Assembly: GCA_045594795.1 (NCBI GenBank)
Contig: JAZNZF010000018.1
Span: 6,634 to 70,633, forward strand
Source: UMGS1532 sp045594795
GTDB taxonomy: Bacteria; Bacillota; Clostridia; Oscillospirales; Acutalibacteraceae
Direction of reading: 5' to 3'
DNA: 64,000 nucleotides
A program made the translations under genes and the position numbers. The notes under the pieces are model-generated. The model made no database searches, was not told the origin of the DNA, and worked only from the letters and a program-made list of their open reading frames with translations. Shown one piece after another: positions 17,265 to 26,271 of the stretch. Within the stretch, counting starts at the first letter, position 1, and each line of letters begins with the position of its first letter.

Positions 17265-18389
17265 ATGGCAACAGATAAAGAAAAAGCCTTAACCACCGCG
17301 CTACAGCAAATTGAAAAACAGTTCGGCAAAGGCGCAGTAATGAAGCTTGGCGAAAACGTTAAAATGAACGTAGAGCATATACCCACCGGTTCGCTATCGT
17401 TGGATGCGGCACTCGGTATTGGCGGTATCCCTCGCGGCAGAATAGTTGAAATGTATGGTCCCGAATCTTCAGGTAAAACAACAGTTGCTTTGCACTGTGT
17501 TGCTGAAGCACAGAAACGCGGCGGCACTGCTGCGTTTATCGACGTTGAACACGCGCTTGACCCAATATATGCTGCAAAGCTTGGTGTTGATATAGATTCG
17601 TTGCTTGTTTCTCAACCTGACACCGGCGAGCAGGCGTTGGAAATTGCCGAAGCGCTTATTCGTTCGGGCGCTATCGAAATAGTTGTTATCGACTCGGTTG
17701 CAGCGCTCGTACCCCGCGCTGAAATCGAGGGCGAGATGGGTGACAGTCACGTTGGCTTACATGCGCGTTTAATGTCACAAGCGCTAAGAAAGCTTGCAGG
17801 CGCACTTTCAAAGGCAAACTGCGCTGCAATATTTATAAATCAGCTTCGCGAAAAGGTTGGCGTAATGTACGGCAACCCCGAGGTTACAACGGGTGGTCGC
17901 GCGCTCAAGTTCTATGCAAGCGTTCGTATTGAAATCCGCCGTGTTGAAACCATTAAGGTTGGCGGCGAGTCTATAGGCAACCGCACAAAAGCAAAGGTTG
18001 TTAAAAACAAGGTTGCACCTCCCTTTAAAGAGGCACAGTTCGATATTATGTACGGCGAGGGTATTTCGCGTACCGGCGAAATTGTTGACCTTGGCGTTGA
18101 AACCGAAGTTCTTAAACGTAGTGGCGCTTGGTTCTATTATGGCGAGATGCGTTTAGGCCAAGGCAGAGATAACGCTAAGGCTACTTTGCAAGAAAACCCC
18201 GAGCTTTCTAAAGAAATTAGCGAAAAGGTTTTGGCAAAATTACAAGAGGCTACACTCTCTGAAAAGGCAAAACTACAAGAAAAAGCCGCCAAGAACGATG
18301 CCGCACCAAAGTCCAAAGAAACGGACAGCAAAACCGTAGATCCTGCTATGTCTAAAATCAGCATTGATATAGCTGTTGACGACGAATAA
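17265..18389 (+). CDS. recA: Recombinase RecA
   Basis: 374 residues. RecA forms filaments on single-stranded DNA, drives strand exchange and triggers SOS. Walker A is GPESSGKTT (65-73); the core is highly conserved up to about 330, with a charged C-terminal tail. The ATG at 17265 follows AGGAAGG; a TTG three codons earlier is less likely. No clostridial LexA box (CGAAC-N4-GTTCG type) was seen in the 80 bases upstream. Its stop overlaps the recX start (TAATG). Confidence 0.98.
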   Translation: MATDKEKALTTALQQIEKQFGKGAVMKLGENVKMNVEHIPTGSLSLDAALGIGGIPRGRIVEMYGPESSGKTTVALHCVAEAQKRGGTAAFIDVEHALDPIYAAKLGVDIDSLLVSQPDTGEQALEIAEALIRSGAIEIVVIDSVAALVPRAEIEGEMGDSHVGLHARLMSQALRKLAGALSKANCAAIFINQLREKVGVMYGNPEVTTGGRALKFYASVRIEIRRVETIKVGGESIGNRTKAKVVKNKVAPPFKEAQFDIMYGEGISRTGEIVDLGVETEVLKRSGAWFYYGEMRLGQGRDNAKATLQENPELSKEISEKVLAKLQEATLSEKAKLQEKAAKNDAAPKSKETDSKTVDPAMSKISIDIAVDDE

Positions 18390-19039
18390 TGATATTAACT
18401 CATATATCAGTACGCAGAAAGCACCTAACCGCGTTGCGCTTTTCGGAGGACTACCTACCCCAAGGCGCCGAGAAAAGTGATGACGGATGCTTGCTTATAG
18501 ATAGTGAATACTGCGTGCAAAAAAACTTTAAGTGTGGCAGTTTGTTTACCGAGCAAGAGGTAGATGAGCTTTCATTAGAATCGCAAAAGATAAGAGCTAA
18601 AGCAAATGCGTTGTGGCTACTATCGCGCCGTGACTACTGCTCTGGTGAGCTACACAAAAAGTTAAAGGAAAAATTCATTATAGAGGCGGCAGACTATGCC
18701 GTTTGCCGTATGGTAGAGCTCGGGCTTATAAACGACCTAATGTATGCAAAACACCTTGCTGAAACGCTAATCGATATAAAAGGCGTAGCACCGCGACAAG
18801 CCCCATACTTAATGGCGCAAAAGGGTGTAGAACTTGCACTTGCAAAAGAGGTCGTGGCAGAGCGCGAGGACGACCCACGCGAAACAATAAAAAGATTAAT
18901 CGAAACAAAATATGCGCGCAAGCTTAAAGAACCGCGCGGCACCGAAAAGGTTTTCGCCGCGTTACAGCGTCGCGGATTTTCCTTTAGTGATATCCGCGCC
19001 GCATTAGAGCTTGGCTGTAGCGATTTTACTAACGAGTAA
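18389..19039 (+). CDS. recX: Regulatory protein RecX
   Basis: 216 residues, mostly helical, with the RecX pattern of three-helix repeats (ALWLLSRRDYCSGELHKKL near residue 70, LGLINDLMYAKHLAE near 110). RecX modulates RecA filaments. Translation is coupled to recA through a one-base overlap. The N-terminal ~60 residues are beta-rich, as in many Firmicute RecX proteins. Confidence 0.92.
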   Translation: MILTHISVRRKHLTALRFSEDYLPQGAEKSDDGCLLIDSEYCVQKNFKCGSLFTEQEVDELSLESQKIRAKANALWLLSRRDYCSGELHKKLKEKFIIEAADYAVCRMVELGLINDLMYAKHLAETLIDIKGVAPRQAPYLMAQKGVELALAKEVVAEREDDPRETIKRLIETKYARKLKEPRGTEKVFAALQRRGFSFSDIRAALELGCSDFTNE

Positions 19040-19058
19040 CAAAAAACGGAGAATAACT

Positions 19059-20390
19059 ATGAGCTACAAAATCGGTATGGTGTCCTTAGGTTGCCCTAAA
19101 AATCAGGTCGACGCTGAGGTAATGCTTGCCAAACTTTCGGCAGCTGGCTTCGAAATTACACAAGCCGAAGCGCAAGCAGACGCAATTATAATTAACACCT
19201 GCGGCTTTATTGAGGACGCAAAAACCGAAGCCATCGAGAATATCATAGAGGTGGCAAAATTCAAAAGTGAAGGCACCCTAAAAGCCTTGATTGTTACGGG
19301 TTGCCTTTCCGAGAGATACCGCGACGAGATAACCCGTGAAATCCCCGAGGTCGACGTTGTTGTGGGCATCGGCAAAAACAAGGATATCGTAGAAATTGCC
19401 CTCGCCGCCATAGAGGGTAACGCTAAAAATCACTACGGCGAGAAAAACGAATTAGAGTTTTGTGGGGACAGAATTTTAACAACTCCGCCCTACTCTGCCT
19501 ACCTTAAAATTGCCGAGGGCTGCGACAACTGTTGCACCTACTGTGCAATTCCGCTTATTCGTGGTAGCTTTCGTTCGCGCAGTATTGAGTCCTGCGTTAG
19601 CGAGGCAAAAGACTTAGCGGCAAAGGGCGTTAGCGAGCTTATCTTAGTAGCGCAAGACACCACACGTTACGGCGAGGATATTAACGGTGGCAAAGGCTTA
19701 TTGCCCGCGCTTTTAACAGAGCTTTGCAAAATAGACGGCATACGTTGGATACGCACCCTATACACCTATCCCGAGCGCATAACCGACGAACTGCTTGAGG
19801 TAATTGCTCGAGAACCTAAGCTTGTGCCGTACTTGGATATCCCCTTACAGCATTGCAACGGAGAGATTCTAAAAAGAATGAACCGTAGTGGCGACTATAA
19901 AAGCTTAAAAGCGTTAATAGAAAAAATACGTTCTAAAGTGCCTGATATTACCCTGCGCACAACCTTTTTGGTCGGCTTCCCTGGTGAGAGCGAAGAGCAG
20001 TTCTGCGAGCTTTGTGAGTTCGTAAAGGAAATGCAATTCGATAGGCTTGGTTGCTTTGCCTATTCCGAAGAAGAAGGCACACCTGCAGCAGAGTTTCCCT
20101 CTCAGGTAGATAAACAGTTAAGACAGGATAGAGCCGAGAATATTATGGAGCAGCAGTTACTTATTGCCGCCTCTAAAAACGAGGCTAAAATCGGTAGCTC
20201 ACAAGAGGTGTTGATAGAGGGCTACGATAATTATATTCGTTGCTACTATGGCAGAAGCGCCGCCGATGCACCTGAAATTGACGGCAAGGTGTTCTTTATT
20301 TCGCCAAGACCCCTAAAAATTGGCGAATATGTAAAAGTAACTATAAACGACACACTCGATTACGACCTACTGGGCGAACTGGAGGAATAA
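19059..20390 (+). CDS. rimO: Ribosomal protein uS12 methylthiotransferase
   Basis: 443 residues: N-terminal UPF0004 domain (MVSLGCPKNQVDAE), radical SAM core with CDNCCTYC, and a C-terminal TRAM domain (about 375-443). RimO adds a methylthio group to an Asp of ribosomal protein S12. The SLGCPKN-x-VD motif marks RimO rather than the tRNA enzyme MiaB. The start ATG at 19059 replaces a longer frame beginning within recX. Confidence 0.94.
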   Translation: MSYKIGMVSLGCPKNQVDAEVMLAKLSAAGFEITQAEAQADAIIINTCGFIEDAKTEAIENIIEVAKFKSEGTLKALIVTGCLSERYRDEITREIPEVDVVVGIGKNKDIVEIALAAIEGNAKNHYGEKNELEFCGDRILTTPPYSAYLKIAEGCDNCCTYCAIPLIRGSFRSRSIESCVSEAKDLAAKGVSELILVAQDTTRYGEDINGGKGLLPALLTELCKIDGIRWIRTLYTYPERITDELLEVIAREPKLVPYLDIPLQHCNGEILKRMNRSGDYKSLKALIEKIRSKVPDITLRTTFLVGFPGESEEQFCELCEFVKEMQFDRLGCFAYSEEEGTPAAEFPSQVDKQLRQDRAENIMEQQLLIAASKNEAKIGSSQEVLIEGYDNYIRCYYGRSAADAPEIDGKVFFISPRPLKIGEYVKVTINDTLDYDLLGELEE

Positions 20391-20393
20391 TAT

Positions 20394-20981
20394 ATGAACA
20401 CACCTAATAAGCTAACAATACTGCGAATGATAGCAGTACCGTTTTTCTTGGTTTCTATGTGCGTAGAGTTTAAACACTCAATGCTTGTAGCACTTGTAAT
20501 TTTTATTGGAGCATCCCTTACCGATTATTTCGATGGAATGTTAGCAAGAAAGCACGGGCTTGTAACAAACTTTGGCAAATTTTTAGACCCGCTTGCCGAT
20601 AAAATGCTTACCACCTCAGCTCTGCTCGGCTTTATGGTTATGGATAGCTCGGTATTGCCTGGCGCTATGTGGATAACCTTTATAACCCTATTCCGCGAGT
20701 TCGTGGTGTTCGGTATAAGACTTGCCGCGGTTTCCGACGGTGGCAAGGTTGTTGCCGCAAATATGTGGGGCAAGGCAAAAACAGTATCGCAAATGGTTGG
20801 TATTATTGCAGTAATTTTCGTGCAATGGCTACATATCGACACAGTTCTTCTTTCGGATATGGCTTACGAGATTCTGCGGTTAGTCGGTGTATGCGCTATG
20901 TGGATTTCGGCAATACTAACAGTAATCTCGGGCGTAATTTACGTTATCGATAACGCAAAATTCATTGACCCTAAAAAATAA
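20394..20981 (+). CDS. pgsA: CDP-diacylglycerol-glycerol-3-phosphate 3-phosphatidyltransferase
   Basis: 195-residue membrane enzyme making phosphatidylglycerol-phosphate from CDP-diacylglycerol and glycerol-3-phosphate. The CDP-alcohol phosphotransferase signature is complete: DYFDGMLAR, then GKFLDPLADKM with the metal-binding aspartates. About five helices. It follows rimO by three bases, closing the recA-recX-rimO-pgsA run. Confidence 0.95.
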   Translation: MNTPNKLTILRMIAVPFFLVSMCVEFKHSMLVALVIFIGASLTDYFDGMLARKHGLVTNFGKFLDPLADKMLTTSALLGFMVMDSSVLPGAMWITFITLFREFVVFGIRLAAVSDGGKVVAANMWGKAKTVSQMVGIIAVIFVQWLHIDTVLLSDMAYEILRLVGVCAMWISAILTVISGVIYVIDNAKFIDPKK

Positions 20982-20984
20982 TTG

Positions 20985-21013
20985 TAGACAAATTATAAAA
21001 AATGTAATATTAT
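20985..21013 (+). promoter_or_regulatory. Probable promoter of the T-box(Cys) operon
   Basis: TAGACA, 17 bases, TATTAT; the best fit in an AT-rich stretch that ends just before the T-box leader. Confidence 0.45.
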
Positions 21014-21028
21014 ATAGTATATAGTTTA

Positions 21029-21290
21029 AAGGCTGTAATGCGGAAAGAGTAGCAGGTCGTACGCTTTTTCAGAGAATCGGTGCCATAGGCTGAAAGCACT
21101 GTAAAGAAAAGATATGTGAAGTGCCTCCGTTAGCTTAGCGCCCCAAAGGGTTTTCTTAGTATGGCGCTACGGGTTTGACACCGTTACCAACGTTAAAAAG
21201 ATTAAGGCTTAGTGCCTTAAAATTGGAGTGGAACCGCGAATAATATCGCCTCCGATGAGTCTTTGGCTCGTCGGAGGCGTTTGTGTTTTA
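21029..21290 (+). promoter_or_regulatory. T-box riboswitch, cysteine-specific
   Basis: About 260-base leader with stem I opening near 21030, an AGAGA-type internal loop (21071-21075), the T-box sequence TGGAACCGCG (21229-21238) and a 13-bp terminator stem (21247-21259 with 21267-21279) followed by TTTGTGTTTT. The likely specifier is TGC (21122-21124) after GAAG in the lower loop of stem I, a Cys codon, matching the downstream cysE and cysS. Uncharged tRNA-Cys would favour antitermination. Confidence 0.9.
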
Positions 21291-21338
21291 TTCTAATAAT
21301 TGAGAATAGTACAAAACTTTTAAAATGGGAGAAACGAT

Positions 21339-21992
21339 ATGTTCGACAGAATGAAGGAGGATATAAAAGCCTTTATGGACCGCGACCCTGCGGCGCGTTC
21401 GGCAATAGAGATAGTGCTTTTGTACCCTGGCTATAAGGCAATTCGCAGGCACCGTCGCGCGCATTGGTTTTATAAGCACAACTTTAAATTTATAGCAAGG
21501 TATATTTCCCAACGTACCGTTCGCAAAACGGGTATCGAAATTCACCCAGGCGCTACAATAGGCAGACGCTTGGTTATCGACCACGGTACAGGCATCGTTA
21601 TTGGTGAAACCGCCGAAATAGGCGACGATGTTTTAATATATCAAGGCGTTACCTTGGGCGGTACGGGTAAGGACACAGGCAAGCGCCACCCAACCATTGG
21701 CAACAATGTTATGATTAGCAGCGGTGCCAAGGTGTTAGGACCCTTTACTGTTGGTGACAACGCGCGTATTGCCGCGGGCGCGGTGGTACTGCATGAGGTA
21801 CCGCCCGATTCAACCGTTGTGGGTGTTCCTGCAAGGGTTGTAAAACGCGGTGGAATGAAGGTGCAACAGCTCGACCAGGTGCATATCCCCGACCCTGTTG
21901 CCCAACAGTTCTGCAAACTGCAGGCTGAAATTGACCGCCTAAAAGAAAAACTAAATGAAAAAGGAGAGGAAACCCCCAATGAAAATATTTAA
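21339..21992 (+). CDS. cysE: Serine O-acetyltransferase
   Basis: 217 residues. It acetylates serine with acetyl-CoA, the first step of cysteine synthesis. The C-terminal half is a left-handed hexapeptide-repeat helix (about 70-170) with the acetyltransferase signature around HPGATIGRRLVIDHGTGIVI; the short N-terminal helical part is typical of the EpsC-type enzymes of Gram-positives. First gene behind the Cys T-box, and it overlaps cysS by 14 bases. Confidence 0.95.
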   Translation: MFDRMKEDIKAFMDRDPAARSAIEIVLLYPGYKAIRRHRRAHWFYKHNFKFIARYISQRTVRKTGIEIHPGATIGRRLVIDHGTGIVIGETAEIGDDVLIYQGVTLGGTGKDTGKRHPTIGNNVMISSGAKVLGPFTVGDNARIAAGAVVLHEVPPDSTVVGVPARVVKRGGMKVQQLDQVHIPDPVAQQFCKLQAEIDRLKEKLNEKGEETPNENI

Positions 21993-23361
21993 CACACTAA
22001 CCAGAACAAAAGAAGAACTAAAACCTATACACGAAAACGAGCTTCGAATTTACGCTTGTGGCCCCACCGTTTACAACTATATTCATATTGGTAATGCAAG
22101 ACCTCTTTGCGTGTTCGACGTGCTTCGCCGCTATCTCGAATGGCGCGGTGTAAAGGTGAACTTTGTTCAAAACTTTACCGATATTGACGATAAGCTAATA
22201 AAGAAGGCAAACGAGGAAGGCATAACAGTAGCCGAGGTTGCCGAAAGATATATTAAAGAATTCTGGACCGACGCAAAGGGTCTTAACGTGCGTGAGGCTA
22301 CCGTTCACCCAAAAGCCACCGAGAATATCGACGCTATAATCGAGCTTATTTCGGACTTAGAGCAAAAGGGTTATGCATATAAATCGAGCAACGGTGATGT
22401 GTATTTCAGAGCAAAGAAATTTAAAGAGTATGGCAAGCTTTCGCATCAGCCCTTAGAGGACCTCGAGGCAGGCGCGAGAATAGACGTTTCAGAGCAAAAA
22501 GAAGACCCAATGGATTTCTGTCTTTGGAAAAGCGCAAAACCCGGCGAGCCGTCTTGGGAGTCGCCTTGGAGTGAGGGCAGACCCGGTTGGCATATCGAGT
22601 GTTCGGCAATGTCGGGCAGATACTTGGGAGATACCATAGATATACATTGTGGCGGTCAGGATTTAATTTTCCCACACCACGAAAACGAAATTGCACAAAG
22701 CGAATGCGCCCACGGTTGCGCCTTCTCTAACTACTGGATGCACAACGGCTATATAAACGTAGACAACCGCAAGATGTCCAAATCTCTTGGTAACTTCTTT
22801 ACGGTGCGCGACGTTGCAGAAAAGTATGGCTATGAGCCGATACGCTACCTGATGATTTCCTCGCACTACCGTAGCCCAATTAACTATAGCACCGATATTA
22901 TCGAGCAGGGCAAAAGCGCGCTTGAAAGATTATACAACTGTCGCGAAGGTTTGGTGTTTGCAATAGAACACGCAGAAAACGGTGGAGAGGTGCCCGATTA
23001 TTTGGACACACACAAGGCAGAGTTCATACGCGCTATGGATGATGACCTGAATACTGCCGATGCGTTAGCTGCATTGTTTATGTTAGCTAAGGATATAAAT
23101 ATAACCGTAGCAAATGGTGCAGGCAAGGATACACTAACCGCCGCACTTGAGCTGTTCGACGAGCTTTGCGAGGTTCTTGGCGTACTGTACGAAAAATCGG
23201 ACAGCAACCTTGATGCAGAGGTTGAGGAGCTTATTGCAAAACGTACAGAAGCGCGTAAGAATAAAGACTTTAAAACCGCAGATGCTATCCGCGACCAGTT
23301 AAAAGAAATGGGTATTATTTTAGAGGATACCCCACAAGGTGTTAAATGGAGTCGCGCATAA
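21979..23361 (+). CDS. cysS: Cysteinyl-tRNA synthetase
   Basis: 460-residue class I synthetase. HIGN (36-39) and KMSKSLGN are the ATP-binding signatures; C27 (YACGPTVYN) with later Cys/His residues (GWHIECSAM, HCGGQDLIFPHHENE) makes the zinc site that selects cysteine. ATG at 21979 gives the family N-terminus MKIFNTLTRTKE; AAGGAGAGGA lies upstream inside cysE. Regulated through the T-box with cysE. Confidence 0.97.
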   Translation: MKIFNTLTRTKEELKPIHENELRIYACGPTVYNYIHIGNARPLCVFDVLRRYLEWRGVKVNFVQNFTDIDDKLIKKANEEGITVAEVAERYIKEFWTDAKGLNVREATVHPKATENIDAIIELISDLEQKGYAYKSSNGDVYFRAKKFKEYGKLSHQPLEDLEAGARIDVSEQKEDPMDFCLWKSAKPGEPSWESPWSEGRPGWHIECSAMSGRYLGDTIDIHCGGQDLIFPHHENEIAQSECAHGCAFSNYWMHNGYINVDNRKMSKSLGNFFTVRDVAEKYGYEPIRYLMISSHYRSPINYSTDIIEQGKSALERLYNCREGLVFAIEHAENGGEVPDYLDTHKAEFIRAMDDDLNTADALAALFMLAKDINITVANGAGKDTLTAALELFDELCEVLGVLYEKSDSNLDAEVEELIAKRTEARKNKDFKTADAIRDQLKEMGIILEDTPQGVKWSRA

Positions 23362-24092
23362 TGAAACGCGAACCACTCGGGCGCGGCGCAATATTGTATA
23401 CCACCGATGAGTATCGTTTCGGCACCGATGCTGTATTGCTTGCCAATTTTGCTAACCCAAAAACCAAAGACAAGGTTTGCGATTTAGGTTGTGGCGGTGG
23501 AATTATACCAATGCTATTTTGCCGCGACAACAAGGGTAGCGAGGTTTATGGCATCGACATACAAAAAGGCGCTTGTGAAATTGCAGAAGCCGCCGCAAAA
23601 GAAAACGGCTTCACTAACCTACAAATAATTAATGCCGACCTGCGTGAGCTTAAGGGTGTTGTTCCTTTTAGTCGGTTTAATGTGGTTACCTGCAATCCAC
23701 CCTATAAAAAAGGTGGCGCGGGTATTACCAACCCAAATGAAGCGCGGTATATTGCACGTCACGAGGCCGAGTGCACTCTATTTGACGTTTGCTTGGCGGC
23801 GTCAAAACTGCTTATCAGTTCAGGGCGTTTTTGCATCTGTCACCGACCCGAAAGGCTATGCGATATAATCGATGAAATGCGCCGCAATAAAATAGAGCCC
23901 AAGCGCTTACGTACAGTACATCAGCGCGAGGGTTTAGAGCCTTGGCTTGTGCTCCTTGAGGGTAGGCGCGACGGAAAAAGCGGTATGAGAATAATGCCGC
24001 CTTTATACATAGAAAAGGCTGAGGGCGAACTCTCAGACGAGATGAAACAAATTTATGGAATATATAAGTTTGGTGAAAAGGAGGGCGAATAA
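23361..24092 (+). CDS. tRNA(adenine-N6)-methyltransferase-like protein (YfiC/TrmN6 family)
   Basis: 243 residues. A Rossmann methyltransferase with motif I DLGCGGGIIPML and the N6-adenine/glutamine motif NPPYKKGG. The start FGTDAVLLA near residue 20 is characteristic of the YfiC/TrmN6 family that methylates A37 of tRNA-Val in E. coli; the clostridial target is not known. ATG at 23361 forms TAATG with the cysS stop and has GGAG nine bases upstream; an in-frame ATG at 23346 is an alternative. Followed within a base or two by rsmI. Confidence 0.85.
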   Translation: MKREPLGRGAILYTTDEYRFGTDAVLLANFANPKTKDKVCDLGCGGGIIPMLFCRDNKGSEVYGIDIQKGACEIAEAAAKENGFTNLQIINADLRELKGVVPFSRFNVVTCNPPYKKGGAGITNPNEARYIARHEAECTLFDVCLAASKLLISSGRFCICHRPERLCDIIDEMRRNKIEPKRLRTVHQREGLEPWLVLLEGRRDGKSGMRIMPPLYIEKAEGELSDEMKQIYGIYKFGEKEGE

Positions 24093-24093
24093 A

Positions 24094-24924
24094 ATGTCAG
24101 GCAAGTTATATGTTGTTGGCACACCGATAGGTAATTTGGGTGACTTTTCGCCCAGAGCTATAGAAACCTTGTCCGCGGTTGATTTCATTGCCGCCGAGGA
24201 TACACGCGTTACCATAAAACTGCTTAATCATTTCGGCATCGCGACCCCTATGGTAAGCTATCACGAGCATAATCTGCGCGAACGTGGAGAGATGATAATT
24301 TCAAGAATTTTGGGCGGTGAAAACTGCGCAATAGTAACCGATGCAGGTATGCCCGCAATATCCGATCCGGGCGAAGACCTTGTGCGCCTTTGCCACCAAA
24401 ACGGTATAAAGATAGAATCGGTGCCTGGCCCCACCGCACTTACAACCGCGCTTGCTATGTCGGGCCTTTCGGTTGGCAGATTTTGTTTCGAGGGCTTTTT
24501 GACCACCGCTAAAACTAATAGGTACAACCACCTTGACGAGCTAAAGCACGAAACCCGTACACTTGTGTTTTACGAGGCACCGCATAAGTTAATATCAACC
24601 CTCAAAGATATGTTAGATAAATGGGGCAACCGCGAAATTGCCTTGGTTAAAGAAATAACTAAATTGCACGAAACTGCTTGGCGCACCACTTTTGAGGATG
24701 CGTTGGCAGTCTTTGAGGAGAACGCACCAAAGGGAGAATACGTAATAATCATCGAGGGCGCAAAGTCCGAAGAAACGGACTGCGATTTAGACCAAGCAAT
24801 AGAATATGCTAAAAATTTAGTTGCAGACGGTATGCCCGTTTCTGCTGCCGCAAAGACCGCCGCCAAAGCCACAGGCTTTAAAAAAGGCGACATCTACTCA
24901 GCACTGGTAGACAACAGAGAATAA
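24094..24924 (+). CDS. rsmI: 16S rRNA (cytidine1402-2'-O)-methyltransferase
   Basis: 276 residues of the tetrapyrrole-methylase fold. The N-terminus LYVVGTPIGNLGDFSPRA, then AAEDTRVT and TDAGMPAISDPG, are RsmI signatures. It 2'-O-methylates C1402 in the ribosomal decoding site. ATG at 24094 follows GGAGGG; the upstream TTG/ATG frame lies within the previous gene. Last gene of the cysE-cysS group, which is otherwise translation-related. Confidence 0.95.
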   Translation: MSGKLYVVGTPIGNLGDFSPRAIETLSAVDFIAAEDTRVTIKLLNHFGIATPMVSYHEHNLRERGEMIISRILGGENCAIVTDAGMPAISDPGEDLVRLCHQNGIKIESVPGPTALTTALAMSGLSVGRFCFEGFLTTAKTNRYNHLDELKHETRTLVFYEAPHKLISTLKDMLDKWGNREIALVKEITKLHETAWRTTFEDALAVFEENAPKGEYVIIIEGAKSEETDCDLDQAIEYAKNLVADGMPVSAAAKTAAKATGFKKGDIYSALVDNRE

Positions 24925-24954
24925 AAAACAGACGGTGGCAAAAGCCGTGCAAAG

Positions 24955-24983
24955 TTGAAAATTATTTACTAATGTGATATAAT
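24955..24983 (+). promoter_or_regulatory. Promoter of the zeta-toxin-like gene
   Basis: TTGAAA, exactly 17 bases, TATAAT. Confidence 0.8.
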
Positions 24984-25017
24984 ATGGATATTGAAATTCG
25001 TAAAGGATTTGAGATAT

Positions 25018-25575
25018 ATGAAAACATATACGATTGTTGCCGGAGTTAATGGTTGTGGAAAAAGCAGTTTAACCGGTGTTTTAAGAACCGAAATAGATAA
25101 CCTTGGAAAAATAATTGATGTAGATAAAATAACCTTTGCTTGTAGCGGTAATGCCATTGAGGGTGGCAAACAAGCGGTTGCAATTATAGACGATTGTTTA
25201 GAAAAAGAAATTTGCTTTACCCAAGAAACAACCCTTTCAGGCAAAAAGACCTTAAATACAATTAAAAGAGCAATCGAAAAGGATTACTATATTCGTCTTT
25301 ACTACGTTGGGCTTGATACTTTGGAAGAAAGTTTACTTCGCATTGAAAACCGTGTAAAAAGAGGCGGTCATAATATTGATACCGAAGCAGTCGAGAAACG
25401 CTTTGCTAAGCGATTCGATGATTTGCTTGCGGTTTTGCCCTATTGTAACGAAGCAACCTTTTACGATAACGACAATGGATTTGTTACAGTTGCCAAATAT
25501 AAAAACGGAGAGCTGCAACCGATTGGTAGCAAAAGCCCCGAATGGCTTAAAGAATTAATCCAAATGATGAACTGA
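25018..25575 (+). CDS. Zeta-toxin-like P-loop kinase
   Basis: 185 residues. Walker A AGVNGCGKSS (8-17) opens a fold like zeta toxins and their chromosomal relatives (UDP-GlcNAc kinase type): IDVDKI after the P-loop, CFTQETTLSG in place of the substrate-binding segment, and a late RVKRGGHNID lid with basic residues. True zeta toxins phosphorylate peptidoglycan precursors and are held by an epsilon antitoxin; no such partner is encoded beside it. It may be a stand-alone kinase rather than a toxin. Own promoter and terminator; ATG at 25018 follows AAAGGA. Confidence 0.75.
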   Translation: MKTYTIVAGVNGCGKSSLTGVLRTEIDNLGKIIDVDKITFACSGNAIEGGKQAVAIIDDCLEKEICFTQETTLSGKKTLNTIKRAIEKDYYIRLYYVGLDTLEESLLRIENRVKRGGHNIDTEAVEKRFAKRFDDLLAVLPYCNEATFYDNDNGFVTVAKYKNGELQPIGSKSPEWLKELIQMMN

Positions 25576-25580
25576 AATTC

Positions 25581-25616
25581 AAAAGCGTATGGTAGTTAAT
25601 GCCATACGCTTTTTTA
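25581..25616. terminator. Bidirectional terminator
   Basis: AAAAGCGTATGG pairs with CCATACGCTTTT, flanked by T6 on the plus strand and A-run on the other side; it serves the kinase gene and the converging XRE gene. Confidence 0.85.
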
Positions 25617-25625
25617 ATACTTTAA

Positions 25626-25844
25626 TTATTTTTTTCGAGGATAGGGTTTCTTTTCGTCGGTTAGTCCTGCTAAATAATCCATACTGGTATTTAACGCAAG
25701 TGCAAGTTTTCTGCACTGTTCAAAAGTTAAATATCTTTTACCGCTTTCTATTTTTGAATAATCGCTTTGGTCAATTCCTGTTAAATGTTGCATTTTAATT
25801 TGTGTGAAACCTTTTTCTTGGCGCAAATCTTTCAATCTACTCAT
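25626..25844 (-). CDS. XRE-family transcriptional regulator (first of a sister pair)
   Basis: 72 residues, nearly all a Cro/CI helix-turn-helix (about 5-60; LRQEKGFTQIKMQHLTGID with recognition helix QSDYSKIESGKR). The tail DYLAGLTDEKKPYPRKK is shared with the next XRE gene. AGGTGAT precedes the ATG. It would act as a small dimeric repressor; a palindrome just upstream is a possible own operator. Confidence 0.85.
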   Translation of the reverse strand: MSRLKDLRQEKGFTQIKMQHLTGIDQSDYSKIESGKRYLTFEQCRKLALALNTSMDYLAGLTDEKKPYPRKK

Positions 25845-25872
25845 AATATCACCTACAAATATTATGGCAAAT

Positions 25873-25891
25873 TTCCCTATTGAAAATAGGG
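25873..25891. promoter_or_regulatory. Palindrome upstream of the XRE gene
   Basis: CCCTATT and AATAGGG form an inverted repeat within the presumed promoter of the 25626-25844 gene, a candidate operator for autoregulation. Confidence 0.4.
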
Positions 25892-25977
25892 TGAAATTGA
25901 CCTATAATATAAGTGTTTCATAGCGGAGTGGTGGTTTAAAGCTTTGCGCGACAAACATAGCAAAGTTAATGCTATAC

Positions 25978-26008
25978 AAAAAGCAGACCTAATATATCGG
26001 TCTGCTTG
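25978..26008 (-). terminator. Terminator of the second XRE gene
   Basis: On the minus strand AAGCAGACC pairs with GGTCTGCTT and runs into TTTTTG. Confidence 0.8.
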
Positions 26009-26016
26009 TAGTGTGC

Positions 26017-26250
26017 TTATTTATTTCGAGGATAGGGTTTCTTTTCGTCGGTTAATCCTATCAGATAATCAACCGAAACCTTGTATACAGATGCGATACG
26101 CGCAAGTATATCTATTTTGGGTTCACGCGTCATTAACTCATAATTTTGGTATGCTTTTTCAGTAATATCACAAAGAATAGCAACCTGACCTTGAGTGTAC
26201 TTAAGGTCTTTTCTACATTCTTTTAGTCGTTGTGACAACAAATTTCTCAT
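26017..26250 (-). CDS. XRE-family transcriptional regulator (second of a sister pair)
   Basis: 77 residues from the ATG at 26250 (MRNLLSQRLKECRK), chosen because GTAGGTGAT then sits at the same distance as in the sister gene; in-frame ATG and GTG codons 6-9 bases earlier overlap that ribosome site. Helix-turn-helix at about 8-62 (KYTQGQVAILCDITEKAYQNYE). The ending DYLIGLTDEKKPYPRNK and 31 identical bases of DNA at the 3' end link it to the gene at 25626. Divergent from the small zinc-ribbon gene. Confidence 0.85.
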   Translation of the reverse strand: MRNLLSQRLKECRKDLKYTQGQVAILCDITEKAYQNYELMTREPKIDILARIASVYKVSVDYLIGLTDEKKPYPRNK

Positions 26251-26271
26251 AGACATCACCTACAATTGTTC

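Noticed and set aside
19059..20390. MiaB (tRNA methylthiotransferase)
   Set aside because: SLGCPKNQVD near the N-terminus is the RimO form.
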